From positions 1 through 64,000 of the forward strand of contig CAIQWB010000100.1 in the NCBI GenBank assembly GCA_903875465.1: DNA of 64,000 nucleotides, in the 5' to 3' direction. The stretch is from an uncultured Verrucomicrobia subdivision 3 bacterium. Lineage in GTDB: Bacteria; Verrucomicrobiota; Verrucomicrobiia; Limisphaerales; UBA11358. The notes below the pieces were generated by a model that saw only the letters and a list, made by a program, of their open reading frames with translations, was not told the origin of the DNA and made no database searches. Positions 29,745-39,419 of the stretch are shown piece after piece (within the stretch, counting starts at the first letter, position 1; each line of letters opens with the position of its first letter). The position numbers and the translations under genes were made by a program.

Positions 29745-30605
29745 ATGAGTGAAATCATCCTGCCCGTCCAGAATTACGATCTCGCCGGGACTTTGGATTC
29801 CGGCCAGGCCTTCCGCTGGTCGCGCCCCGGCCCGGGCTGGACGGGGATTATTGGGGGCCGGGTAGTGCGGTTGGCAGCAGTGGCAGCGGGGATTCGGGCG
29901 GAGACAGTGGATGGGGTCACCGACTGGTCCTGGCTCACCACCTATTTGCAAACCGACGTGGATTTGGCGGCGATCCTCCAGACCTTTCCGAAGGATGCGC
30001 CCATGCAGGCCGCAGTGGCCGCCAGTCCGGGCTTGCGCCTGTTGCGCCAGGACCCATGGGAATGCCTGGCCTCGTTCATGTTGTCGTCCACCAAGCAGAT
30101 CGTGCAAATCCGCCAGATTATTGCATTGCTGTGCGAGCGGCATGGGGCGCGGATTGATGACCCCGGCGATCCGCCGGCCTTCGCCTTTCCCACCCCCGCG
30201 CAAATCGCCGGGCTCAGCGAAGACCAGTTGCGTGCCTGCAAAATGGGGTTTCGCGCGCCGAATGTGCTGGCCGCCGCGCGGCGGATCGACACTGGTGAAT
30301 TTGATTTGGCCCGCGTTAGCACCCTGCCGCACGCCGAAGCCCGCGCGGAATTAATGAAACTGGCCGGGGTGGGCGGTAAAATCGCAGATTGCGTGCTGCT
30401 CTTTGCCTTTGGCTTCAACGCCGCGTTTCCCGTGGATGTGTGGATCAAAAAGGCCCTCCAGGAATTATATTTCCCGCGCCGGCGCGCCTCGGAAAAACGG
30501 CTGCAACACTTTGCCGCCACGCATTTTGGAAGCCATGGGGGCTATGCCCAGCAGTATTTGTTTCATTATATGCGGACGAAAAAAACGGCGCGGGGCAGGG
30601 GATAA
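29745..30605 (+). CDS. 8-oxoguanine DNA glycosylase (OGG1-like HhH-GPD)
   Basis: LDSGQAFRW, DPWECLASFMLSSTKQIVQIRQII, LMKLAGVGGKIADCVLLFAFGFNAAFPVDVWIKKAL. Confidence 0.9.
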   Translation: MSEIILPVQNYDLAGTLDSGQAFRWSRPGPGWTGIIGGRVVRLAAVAAGIRAETVDGVTDWSWLTTYLQTDVDLAAILQTFPKDAPMQAAVAASPGLRLLRQDPWECLASFMLSSTKQIVQIRQIIALLCERHGARIDDPGDPPAFAFPTPAQIAGLSEDQLRACKMGFRAPNVLAAARRIDTGEFDLARVSTLPHAEARAELMKLAGVGGKIADCVLLFAFGFNAAFPVDVWIKKALQELYFPRRRASEKRLQHFAATHFGSHGGYAQQYLFHYMRTKKTARGRG

Positions 30606-30616
30606 CGGCCCGGGAT

Positions 30617-31321
30617 TCAAGCCGGGGGCAGGCCGGCCTTGCGCCAGAGGGCAGCGACCGCTGGTTCCAAACGGTTCACCATCCAGGGACCCACGATAAA
30701 TCCCCAAACCAGGGAAGCCGTCACATCCGAAAAATGGTGGCACCCCAAGGCCATGCGTGACCAGGCCACGGCCACCCCGGCCAGTAAAAAGCCGGTGCCC
30801 CAGGAGCGGCGGCGAAACCAAGCCGCCCCGGCCAGACCGGCCCAAGTGGCCGTGTGGCCCGATGGGAAGGAGCCGAAATCGTATTTGCCAATGATCCACT
30901 TTCCCTGGTAGCGCGGACCGTAAAATCCCTGGGGGGCTGGGGCGGTTGGACGCGTCCGGCCGGTGGTGGAACGAATCAGAGTGGAAGCCAGCCCGGTGAG
31001 CAAGCCGGCGACTAAAATGAGCAGTAACAAATGGCCGGTGGCGGATTTTCGTCCCACCGAAAGAGCCACCACGACGGCCAGCCCCGCGACTAATATGGGC
31101 GGCCAGTCGCCGTATTTGCTGAGGCCGCGCGCGACTTCCCAAGCCGGCCCATGCACGGGCAGGTAAAATGCGCCGGACACGGTGTCGTCCAAGGCAAAGG
31201 CGGCGACGATGGCCACCAGTCCGATGGCCAACCAGATCCATTGGCGCCCGGAAGGCGGCCATGCTGCGTTCGCTGACATTGCGGGCAAGTTTAAAAGGAA
31301 TTGCCCCCAAACCAAATACAA
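30617..31321 (-). CDS. PAP2 superfamily phosphatase
   Basis: TTGRTRPTAPAPQ, GSFPSGHTATWAGLAGA, SRMALGCHHFSDVTASL. Confidence 0.9.
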   Translation of the reverse strand: MYLVWGQFLLNLPAMSANAAWPPSGRQWIWLAIGLVAIVAAFALDDTVSGAFYLPVHGPAWEVARGLSKYGDWPPILVAGLAVVVALSVGRKSATGHLLLLILVAGLLTGLASTLIRSTTGRTRPTAPAPQGFYGPRYQGKWIIGKYDFGSFPSGHTATWAGLAGAAWFRRRSWGTGFLLAGVAVAWSRMALGCHHFSDVTASLVWGFIVGPWMVNRLEPAVAALWRKAGLPPA

Positions 31322-31368
31322 TTTGGTTGGGGAGCGGTCGCCCGGGCGACCTGGGGTTGGTCAGAGAA

Positions 31369-31830
31369 CTACTTTTTCTTTCGCTGCAACAATTGCAGCC
31401 GGGTGGCTTGCAGGCGTTTGATCACGACCTTGGAAACGCGCTTCATCACCTCAAAACCCAGGCGCGGGTCGGTCTCACATTGCTTGCGCAGGGTGGCGGC
31501 AAAGAAAATGATGGCGGTGGTTGGTTTTACCGCGCGCGCGTCGAAATTCCACTTGTACGGCGGGAACAGCCAGGACCAGCCGATGACATCCCCTGCTTTG
31601 ATCGTTTGAATCAAGCTGGCTGGCGCCCCCTTTTTGCCGGCCGTTGATTCGAGGGCCACTTCGCCTTTTAAGATGACATAAAACCGGTTGGCGGCCAGGC
31701 CCTCGGTAAAAATCATTTTGCCCGCCGGAAATTCCACTTCCATGGCATTGTTGGAGAGCATTTCGAGCTGGGGCTTGGACAAGCCTTTGAGAAAGGGTTG
31801 CGCCGCCAGCACTGTCGAATCAATTTTCAT
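31369..31830 (-). CDS. Cyclic nucleotide-binding domain protein
   Basis: FLKGLSKPQLEMLSNNAMEVEFPAGKMIFTEGLAANRFYVILKGEVALES...IQTIKAGDVIGWSWL; no HTH evident. Confidence 0.85.
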   Translation of the reverse strand: MKIDSTVLAAQPFLKGLSKPQLEMLSNNAMEVEFPAGKMIFTEGLAANRFYVILKGEVALESTAGKKGAPASLIQTIKAGDVIGWSWLFPPYKWNFDARAVKPTTAIIFFAATLRKQCETDPRLGFEVMKRVSKVVIKRLQATRLQLLQRKKK

Positions 31831-32062
31831 AATGATAACCTTTCTTTCGTGTCTGAATCATTAATGACGCAGACCACGGCACACTACGGCGGGGGACCGG
31901 GGTTGGCTCTACTTAATTTAAGGATTGTTCTCCCTATCTTGGCATTCATCCCCCTGGACTTTATGTCCTCAATTTACGGGACGCGCGCGGGCACTCCGCG
32001 ACGCATAAAAGTCTTGCCACCTGCAGCCATTAGGAGGAAGGTCATGGCACATCCAAATTCCC

Positions 32063-33007
32063 ATGAGCGACCATGCTAATTCCGCCACCAGCAACGCCTT
32101 TTCCCGCCGGCATTTCCTTGCCCTCGCGAGCACCGTACCCGCAGCCCTCCTGGCAACCCCTTCCGTAACCACTGCCTTTGGCCAGACCGCAGCGCCGGGC
32201 GGGCCGGCGGGCAAACGAGCGAAATACCCCATCGGCCTGGAATTGTACTCCGTGCGGGATGAACTAGGCCGGGATTTGCCGAAAACCCTGCGCCAGGTGG
32301 CCGGCATGGGCTATGAAGTGGTGGAGTTTTACGCCCCTTATTACGATTGGAGCCTGCCACGGGCGAAGGAGATCCGGGCTTTGCTGGATGACCTCGGCCT
32401 GCGCTGCTATTCGACGCATAATCATATCGAGGCCTTTACCCCCGGGACGGGCATGGGCAAGGCGATTGAACTCAATCAGATCCTGGGCACCCGCATCATC
32501 GTGATGGCCAGTGCTCCGGGAACTGTGGCCGGGCTGGATGGCTGGAAAAGGCTGGCTGAAGAATTGAGCCAGGCCGCCGCATACTTGCAACCCCATGGCC
32601 TCGCGGCAGGCTTTCACAATCACAATCCGGAATGGGCGCTGCTGGACGGCAACCTCCGCGTCATGGATGTGCTGGCCGCCAATACCCCGAAGGAATTCGT
32701 CCTGCAACTCGACGTGGGCACCTGTGTGGCCGCCGGCGCGGATCCGGTGGCCTGGATCAAGGCCAATCCCGGACGCATCCGGTGCCTCCACCTGAAAGAC
32801 TGGGCTCCCGGGACTGCGGCCGAGGAAAAAGCGTACCGGGTGATTTTTGGCGAGGGCGTTGCGCCGTGGCGGCAAATCGTGGCCGCAGCGGAAGCGACCG
32901 GGGGGGTGGAGTACTATCTGCTGGAACAAGAAGGCAGCCGGTATCCGGAATTCGACACCGCGCGCCGCTGCCTGGAAGCTTGGAAAGCCTTTCGCCAAAA
33001 CGGCTGA
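32063..33007 (+). CDS. Sugar phosphate isomerase/epimerase-like TIM barrel with TAT-type signal
   Basis: SRRHFLALASTVPAALLATP; GLELYSVRDELGRDLPKTLRQVAGMGYEVVEFY; LQLDVGTCVAAGADPVAWIKANPGRIRCLHLKD. Confidence 0.88.
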   Translation: MSDHANSATSNAFSRRHFLALASTVPAALLATPSVTTAFGQTAAPGGPAGKRAKYPIGLELYSVRDELGRDLPKTLRQVAGMGYEVVEFYAPYYDWSLPRAKEIRALLDDLGLRCYSTHNHIEAFTPGTGMGKAIELNQILGTRIIVMASAPGTVAGLDGWKRLAEELSQAAAYLQPHGLAAGFHNHNPEWALLDGNLRVMDVLAANTPKEFVLQLDVGTCVAAGADPVAWIKANPGRIRCLHLKDWAPGTAAEEKAYRVIFGEGVAPWRQIVAAAEATGGVEYYLLEQEGSRYPEFDTARRCLEAWKAFRQNG

Positions 33008-33093
33008 GCCCGGGAGGACAGGGTGTCGGCTAATCATTGCGAAGGATGACTCGTTACCGGTAGCGATTACCGTTGCAAAGGAGCGCCGGGTAT

Positions 33094-33121
33094 AAACTCC
33101 AAATTCCAAGCCCCAAGCTCC
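33094..33121. repeat. Heptameric repeat array: AAACTCC AAATTCC AAGCCCC AAGCTCC
   Basis: Four heptamers in exact register in a convergent intergenic region. Confidence 0.7.
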
Positions 33122-33234
33122 AGAGGACATCCAAGCACCAAACTTCAAGGAGCACTTGCACTCACCCCCGGCTCGACAACTCCCCCCAAGCCAGGAACTG
33201 CTCTGAAATTTGCCCGTTGAAGTTTTTGCCCCGC

Positions 33235-36200
33235 CTACTCCGCAAACAAGAACCGTAAATCATCCAGCGTCAAACTTTGCGCAAAGCGTTCCTCGCCGAA
33301 CACATCATCGGCCAGCGCGGCCTTTTGCTTTTGCAACGCCCGGATCTTTTGCTCGATGCTGTCTTTCATCACCAGCCGGTACGCCATGACCTTGCTGGTC
33401 TGGCCGATGCGGTGGGTGCGGTCGATCGCCTGGTTCTCCACCGCCGGATTCCACCACGGATCAAACAGGACCACATAGGAGGCCGCCGTGAGGTTCAACC
33501 CAAAGCCCCCGGCCTTGAGCGAGATTAAAAATACCGCGCCGCCGGCGGTGGCCTGGAATTCGCGCACCAGATCACCGCGATTTTCCGTGTCGCCGGCGAG
33601 AAAAAACTGCTGCCAGCCGCGCCGGGTGACCATTTCGCTGAGGAGATCGAGCATGGTGACAAACTGCGAAAACACCAGCACCTTGTGGCCTTCCTCCATG
33701 AGGGGTTCCAGCATTTCCTCGAGGGCGACGAGCTTGGCGCTTTCCTCCGTGCGCAAGTTTTCATCCACGAGGGCCGGGTGACAGCAAATTTGCCGCAAAC
33801 GGAGCAGGGAAGTAAGAATATTGAACCGTTCGGTGTTGAGTTGTTTGTTGGTCTTGAGGCCCAGAATGAACTGCCGGGCGCGCTTGAGTTCAGCCCGGTA
33901 CAAGGTCGCCTGCTTGCCTTCCATTTCGCAGAGCAGGTCTTCCTCGGCACGATCGGGCAAATCTTTCGCCACCTGGCTTTTGGTGCGGCGCAGCAAAAAG
34001 GGGCGGACCCGGGCGGCGAGCCGGCGGCGGGCCAGGGGATCATCCTGGGCATTGAACCGCTTGAGGAAATGGGCGCGATTGCCGAGTGCGCCGGGCATGG
34101 CAAAGGCCATGATGCTCCACAAATCCAAAAGCCGGTTTTCAATGGGCGTGCCGGTCAACGCGAGGCGGTGCTCGGCCGTGAGCGCCCGGGCGGCCGCAGC
34201 GGTTTGGGAATCTGGATTTTTGATACACTGCGCCTCGTCCAAAATCACGGTCTGCCATTTTACCCGTCCAATGGCCGGGGAGAGCGACCGGAGCTGGGCA
34301 TAGTTCAGCACAATGAGTCCGGCTTTTTCGCGCTCGGCGGTCAGGGCTTCGGCGGTTTCCCCGCGCCAGACGTGGACGAGCAAATCCGGATAAAACCGTT
34401 CGGCTTCGCTCCGCCAATTGTCGGTGACCGATTTGGGGCAGACCACCAGGCTGGGCGGCAAGGGCAGGGTGGCTCCGGCGGCAACGGCTTCCTGCTGGAG
34501 CCAGGCCAGCCACGTGAGGGTCTGCAACGTTTTACCGAGGCCCATGTCATCCGCCAGCACCCCGCCAAAATGATTGGCCGTGAGGTAGGCCAGGTAATGG
34601 AACCCCTCGGTCTGATAGGGCCGCAATTCGGCCCGGATGGCGGCCGGCATGGCGGGGGTGACGCGGGTCTTCAATTCCGCCACACGGCGCTGGATCTGCT
34701 CCACATGTTCCGCGGGAAGAAATTTTTTGGCACTGGCATCCGCGAGCTGGAGGGCGTGGAAACGTTGGGGTTCGGCGCTGAAATCATGGGCATGCAGGCC
34801 GAGCCGGGCCAGTTGTTCGTCATCCTCCTTCGTCAAATTAAAATCCAGCCGCCGCCAGCCTTTTTTGCCCAGACGGACAAAACCACCGCGCGCGTTGAGC
34901 AATAATTTTAGCTCCTCGGGCGTCAGCGTGGCATCGCCGACATTCAGCACTACTTTGAGATCGAACCAGTCCATGCCGGACTCGGCGACATCCAGGGACA
35001 CGGTGCCACTCACCGCGCCATCGCGGAGGGAGGCCAGTTCAGGATCCAATTCCAGCTCGATTTCCGGCGGCAGGGACGCCAGCCAGGGGGCGAAAATCTC
35101 CGGCATTTTTTTGGTGAGCCGCAGCCGCCATTCGGGGGGATACCCTTCCCATTTGGGCGAGAGCGCATCCAGCACCCGGGGGAAATGCCGCTGCGTGGAG
35201 CGATCCAACGTTTCAATCACGTCGTTAGCGGCCGGGCGGATCTTTTTATCGGACCGGCTGGGTTTCCCCTGCCAGCCGTGCGGGGTAAAATCTTCGGCCA
35301 CCTGCCCGGGTGCCCGGGCCGTCACTGTGATAGCGATGTCCTCGGTTTGACTGCCGGGGTAAATGGGTTTGAGGATGCAGGACATGATCACTTTTACGGG
35401 GACCAAGCGCACGCGGCTGGCCAGTGATTCGGGCAGGGGAATGCCGGAAGCCTGCAAGAAGTTCAGGCCATGCGAAGTTTCCAACGCCGGAGCGGGAATC
35501 CGTTTATGCCAGTGGCCATCCAGCGCCTCCGCGGACGGACCGGAATACAGGCCCCGCTCGGTCAGGTACAGGGTGGGGCGGCCGGGAAAGACACTGAGAA
35601 TCTGCGGCGGCGGGGTGCCATTCGCCGTCACCAGAGAAAGCTCGTAATCCCCGGCGGTTTCGCCGGGTGGAAGCAGTTGCATTCGCAGGGGCTCGGGGAT
35701 CCGCGCCAGCGGCAGACCATCCGGCGTGACCACGCGATCCGGGGCCAGGGGCATCCGGAACAACCGGTTGAGGGCGGGGCGGGAGGAGGCGTGATCATAT
35801 TTGAAATGCCACCAGCTTTCGTAACTCCAGGGTTTAAAGAGCGCACTCCACAACGGCAATGAATCCTGGGTCAGCCGCAGGTCGCCGTGATCGAACTGGC
35901 TGGCCAGGGTTTTGGCCTGGCTTTGCTTCAATTCCACAAATTTCAAGTCCGGCCCTTGCCGCCATTCCAAGCGCGCCTCGGTGGCGGATATCATGAGCCG
36001 TAAATCGAGGGTCATGCCCTCGGAATTTGCTGACGCCGGCCCGTTAAATGAACCAAACCATTCCTGCCAGTGGGCAATCTCCCGTTGCCGGTCCCGCTCG
36101 TCCATGGCAGCCTGAATCAGGCTTAAATCCGTAATTCCCTCCAAATAACGCGGGATACCCACCGCGCGCCGCCGAAACTCCCAGGCGAGGTGCAGCCAGA

Positions 36201-36783
36201 AATAAAAATCATCTTTCGGATAATCCGTCCAGAGATCCAGGGCCGCCCAACTGTAGGCCCAGCCCCGGCCCGGCAGCAGGGTCGCGAGCGCGTTTTCGGT
36301 GAGGTTTCGGTCGCCAGCTTGCGCATAGAGCGCCTGGACCTGGCGAATAAACGCCGCTTCTGGGGCCAATAATTCGCGCCCCAGTTTTTCCACCAAGCGG
36401 CGGTAAAGTGGTGAGGCGGGTGGTTGTGGCACCCGGCTGACGGGGCGTGGTCCCCGGGCTTTGCCGGCTAATTCCCCCGGGATGAAGGCGGCGCCCGTGC
36501 TGACCAGGTGTTGCAGTTGTAACAAGGCGGCCACCGCGTGCTGGCAATCCAATTTTATCGGACAGGAGCATTCGGTGGCCCAATCACCATCGGAATATTC
36601 CAGGGAAACATGATAAATGGCCTCGCCTTGAACGACGGCGGTGAAGAGGTGGTCCGGTTCGAGGCTGGCCACTTCCAGCACCTGGCCTTTGGAAAATAAA
36701 TCGCGACCCCGCCGGCGCGTCTTGGTGTCCGTTTGTGTCAGGAAGTTATGGATGCCATCCAATTGCTCAACGCCCAATTTCAT
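33235..36783 (-). CDS. SNF2-family DEAD/H helicase with N-terminal SWIM zinc finger
   Basis: CSCPIKLDCQHAVAALLQL (SWIM), GVLADDMGLGKTLQTLTWLAWL, VILDEAQCIKN, ALTGTPIENRLLDLWSI, DRTHRIGQTSKVMAYRLV; start may be 36783 or 36864. Confidence 0.93.
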   Translation of the reverse strand: MKLGVEQLDGIHNFLTQTDTKTRRRGRDLFSKGQVLEVASLEPDHLFTAVVQGEAIYHVSLEYSDGDWATECSCPIKLDCQHAVAALLQLQHLVSTGAAFIPGELAGKARGPRPVSRVPQPPASPLYRRLVEKLGRELLAPEAAFIRQVQALYAQAGDRNLTENALATLLPGRGWAYSWAALDLWTDYPKDDFYFWLHLAWEFRRRAVGIPRYLEGITDLSLIQAAMDERDRQREIAHWQEWFGSFNGPASANSEGMTLDLRLMISATEARLEWRQGPDLKFVELKQSQAKTLASQFDHGDLRLTQDSLPLWSALFKPWSYESWWHFKYDHASSRPALNRLFRMPLAPDRVVTPDGLPLARIPEPLRMQLLPPGETAGDYELSLVTANGTPPPQILSVFPGRPTLYLTERGLYSGPSAEALDGHWHKRIPAPALETSHGLNFLQASGIPLPESLASRVRLVPVKVIMSCILKPIYPGSQTEDIAITVTARAPGQVAEDFTPHGWQGKPSRSDKKIRPAANDVIETLDRSTQRHFPRVLDALSPKWEGYPPEWRLRLTKKMPEIFAPWLASLPPEIELELDPELASLRDGAVSGTVSLDVAESGMDWFDLKVVLNVGDATLTPEELKLLLNARGGFVRLGKKGWRRLDFNLTKEDDEQLARLGLHAHDFSAEPQRFHALQLADASAKKFLPAEHVEQIQRRVAELKTRVTPAMPAAIRAELRPYQTEGFHYLAYLTANHFGGVLADDMGLGKTLQTLTWLAWLQQEAVAAGATLPLPPSLVVCPKSVTDNWRSEAERFYPDLLVHVWRGETAEALTAEREKAGLIVLNYAQLRSLSPAIGRVKWQTVILDEAQCIKNPDSQTAAAARALTAEHRLALTGTPIENRLLDLWSIMAFAMPGALGNRAHFLKRFNAQDDPLARRRLAARVRPFLLRRTKSQVAKDLPDRAEEDLLCEMEGKQATLYRAELKRARQFILGLKTNKQLNTERFNILTSLLRLRQICCHPALVDENLRTEESAKLVALEEMLEPLMEEGHKVLVFSQFVTMLDLLSEMVTRRGWQQFFLAGDTENRGDLVREFQATAGGAVFLISLKAGGFGLNLTAASYVVLFDPWWNPAVENQAIDRTHRIGQTSKVMAYRLVMKDSIEQKIRALQKQKAALADDVFGEERFAQSLTLDDLRFLFAE

Positions 36784-36857
36784 TTCCAGCCAAATATGCG
36801 GGAAAATTACTGGCAAAACAAGCTGTGCTTGGGGTTCGATCCGGCTAACTTCGCGGC

Positions 36858-38807
36858 ATGTCATCGCCCAACCTTCTGGAACAGTGCCCGCCGCCGGCTC
36901 CTAGTCGCAGGTCAATTCGCTGCCGGAAGGTCATTCGTTCCATCGGCAGTTGGGGTGGGCTGAGTCTGCTGGCCTTGACGGTCGGTTCGGGTTTTTCAGC
37001 AAATAACCCAACCCAGGATTTAAATATTGGGCGGTTGGGCGAAAACAGTTTTGGAGACTGGATCGCAACTGGCACGGCGTTTGGTCCCAGCCCGGTGGAC
37101 CCCGGGCAGGCGGCCAAGTGGGGCATTGAGAATGCGGTGGGGCCGGCGGTGATCACCAGCACAGGGCGGGGGGACGGGCCCACCGGCACACTGACCTCGC
37201 CGGAATTTAAAATCAAACGGAAGTACCTTGCCTTTCGCATTGCCGGTGGTGACCAGGAGCATGACCTCGGGGTAAACCTGATCATCAATGGCCAGGTGAC
37301 GCGGAGTGCCACGGGGTGGCGCAGTGACCGGCTGGCGCCCAGCAGTTGGGACGTCAGTGCGTGGGCGGGCCAAAAGGCCCGGGTGCAGATCGTGGACCAG
37401 GCGGGCGGCGACTGGGGGCATATTGACGCGGACCAATTGAGGCAGACGGACCATCCCGAGCGGCTGCCGGAAACGGCTGGGGCGCTGTATCAGGAGTCCT
37501 TGCGCCCGCAATTTCATTTCACTGCCCGGCAATGGACCGTGAACCGGCTCAACCCGGGCAGGCAGCAGGAAGGCTGGGTGAATGACCTGAATGGTTTGAT
37601 ATATTACGATGGCGAGTATCATCTCTTTGCCCAGCGCTGGGCCAAATGCTGGATCCATGCGGTCAGCCGGGATTTGATCCATTGGACGGAGCTGGCCCCG
37701 GCATTTTGGGAGGAGCAGCCAGGCAGTGGGGTGCAATCCGGCACCTGCGTGGTGGATTATCATAACACTTCAGGCCTGTCGCCCGATCCGGCCACCCCGC
37801 CCCTGATCGCCTTTTTCCCGCGCTGGGACAACCGGCAGCAGTGTCTAGCGTACAGTCTGGATCATGGGCGCACGTGGCAGTTTTACGCGAAGAATCCCAT
37901 TTTGGAGCATCCGGAACGCGATCCCAAGGTGTTTTGGTACGCCCCCGGTCAACAGTGGGTGATGATGTTGTATGGGGACAGCCAATACCACATCCTGACT
38001 TCAACTAACCTGCTAAACTGGCAGGACACGCATCATCCGATCAAGGATAGCTATGAATGTCCGGACTTTTTTGAACTGCCGGTGGATGGCGACCGCCAGC
38101 AGATGAAATGGGTGCTGATTCAGGGCAATGGCAATTACTCGGCGGGCACCTTTGATGGCCATGAGTTTAAGGAGGAAACCGGCTGCCGTGCCTGCGACGT
38201 GGGACCCAATTTCTATGCCACCGAAACTTGGGCCAATACGGAGACGGGTGATGGCCGGCGGATTCAAACTGCCTGGATGCGTGGCTCGGACTTCCCGAAC
38301 ATGCCGTTTAACCAGCAAATTAGTTTTCCCTGCGAACTGACGTTGCACCGCACGTCCGAAGGACTCCGGTTGTTTCGCCAGCCCATCCGCGAGCTGGTCG
38401 GCTTGCATAATGGGCAGGACGTGTGGACGAATCGCACATTGCGGGCCAATGCAGTGCTGCCCTTGGAGCCGGCGGGACGATTGTTTCATATCAAACTGGA
38501 CGCCACGATTCCCGATGGGGCGCGGCTGACTTTCAACCTGCGGGGCGTAAAGGTGGAGTTAACCCGCAAAACGGTGGCTTGCGGCACCCATCCCGTGCCG
38601 GTGCAAACGCAAATCCGCCAGGTGGAACTGTTGCTGGATCGTGGTTCCATCGAAGTATTTGCCAATCAGGGGGAGGTTTCGCTGACGCGGTATGTGCTGC
38701 CGTTGGAAGATGGGCTTTCCGTCCAAGCGGAGGGCGGGGATATTCATTTGCAAGCCCTGAGGGTATATCCGCTCAACTCAGCGTGGGGGCCGGCCAGGAA
38801 AGATTAA
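36858..38807 (+). CDS. GH32 family glycoside hydrolase (levanase/fructosidase-like)
   Basis: GWVNDLNGLIYYDGEYHLFAQRW, ERDPKVFWY, YECPDFFELP, C-terminal IEVFANQGEVSLTRYVLP; exact start uncertain. Confidence 0.85.
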   Translation: MSSPNLLEQCPPPAPSRRSIRCRKVIRSIGSWGGLSLLALTVGSGFSANNPTQDLNIGRLGENSFGDWIATGTAFGPSPVDPGQAAKWGIENAVGPAVITSTGRGDGPTGTLTSPEFKIKRKYLAFRIAGGDQEHDLGVNLIINGQVTRSATGWRSDRLAPSSWDVSAWAGQKARVQIVDQAGGDWGHIDADQLRQTDHPERLPETAGALYQESLRPQFHFTARQWTVNRLNPGRQQEGWVNDLNGLIYYDGEYHLFAQRWAKCWIHAVSRDLIHWTELAPAFWEEQPGSGVQSGTCVVDYHNTSGLSPDPATPPLIAFFPRWDNRQQCLAYSLDHGRTWQFYAKNPILEHPERDPKVFWYAPGQQWVMMLYGDSQYHILTSTNLLNWQDTHHPIKDSYECPDFFELPVDGDRQQMKWVLIQGNGNYSAGTFDGHEFKEETGCRACDVGPNFYATETWANTETGDGRRIQTAWMRGSDFPNMPFNQQISFPCELTLHRTSEGLRLFRQPIRELVGLHNGQDVWTNRTLRANAVLPLEPAGRLFHIKLDATIPDGARLTFNLRGVKVELTRKTVACGTHPVPVQTQIRQVELLLDRGSIEVFANQGEVSLTRYVLPLEDGLSVQAEGGDIHLQALRVYPLNSAWGPARKD

Positions 38808-38925
38808 GGCTGCGCACGCCAGGTGGACGCTGGCATTAGGGCCGCGGATGGGGTTTGTGGGAAAAGCAAATTGGACTGACTGCCGGGCCGGAGAACGCGT
38901 TGGGGATTTGCAAGGGAAAGTTAAG

Positions 38926-39018
38926 TGGCGGAGAGAGGGGGATTCGAACCCCCGATACGGCTTTTGACCGTATACCGGTTTAGCAAACCAGCGCCTTCAG
39001 CCACTCGGCCATCTCTCC
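38926..39018 (-). tRNA. tRNA-Ser (anticodon GCT), CCA encoded
   Basis: Reverse complement GGAGAGATGGCCGAGTGGCTGAAGGCGCTGGTTTGCTAAACCGGTATACGGTCAAAAGCCGTATCGGGGGTTCGAATCCCCCTCTCTCCGCCA; long variable arm. Confidence 0.93.
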
Positions 39019-39289
39019 AGCCCTGCCATCTTCAAGGAGTTGAATATTTTATTATCCAAAATTTTCCAACAAATATTAAATTTGCCAGAAATGCCTGCCA
39101 ATGAAAACGACCTGCTTAGATTACCCGAAAGTTTGGCACGACGTCAAGCATCGTAAAATCGATTCTCACTGGAATTTCCAGAGCAAGCAGCAAGGTGGGC
39201 AAAAAATTACAGATTTAAAGTTTGGGGTGCACCCCGGTGGATGGTCAAGCGGGGCAGATGGCGCGCTGCTCCCCGGGGCGGTTGGCTTA

Positions 39290-39307
39290 ATATGACATAC
39301 GTCATAT
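39290..39307. promoter_or_regulatory. Candidate operator site 1: ATATGAC-ATAC-GTCATAT
   Basis: Perfect 7-4-7 palindrome upstream of the beta-strand repeat protein gene. Confidence 0.65.
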
Positions 39308-39419
39308 GGACGCGCGTGATTTCCTCTGGCAACGTGCTTATGAATCCAAACACATTTTAACCCAAGGCCTAACATCCTTGGGCTGAATAATTGCGTAAAC
39401 CAACAACCTTAATGAGCAA

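Noticed and set aside
33685-34905. 406-aa ORF opposite the SNF2 helicase
   Set aside because: Shadow frame of a well-supported helicase.
38926-39018. tRNA-Ser as an integration site for a xylan genomic island
   Set aside because: The locus begins next to the tRNA, but I saw no integrase and no direct repeat of the tRNA 3' end in the window, so an island claim is unsupported.
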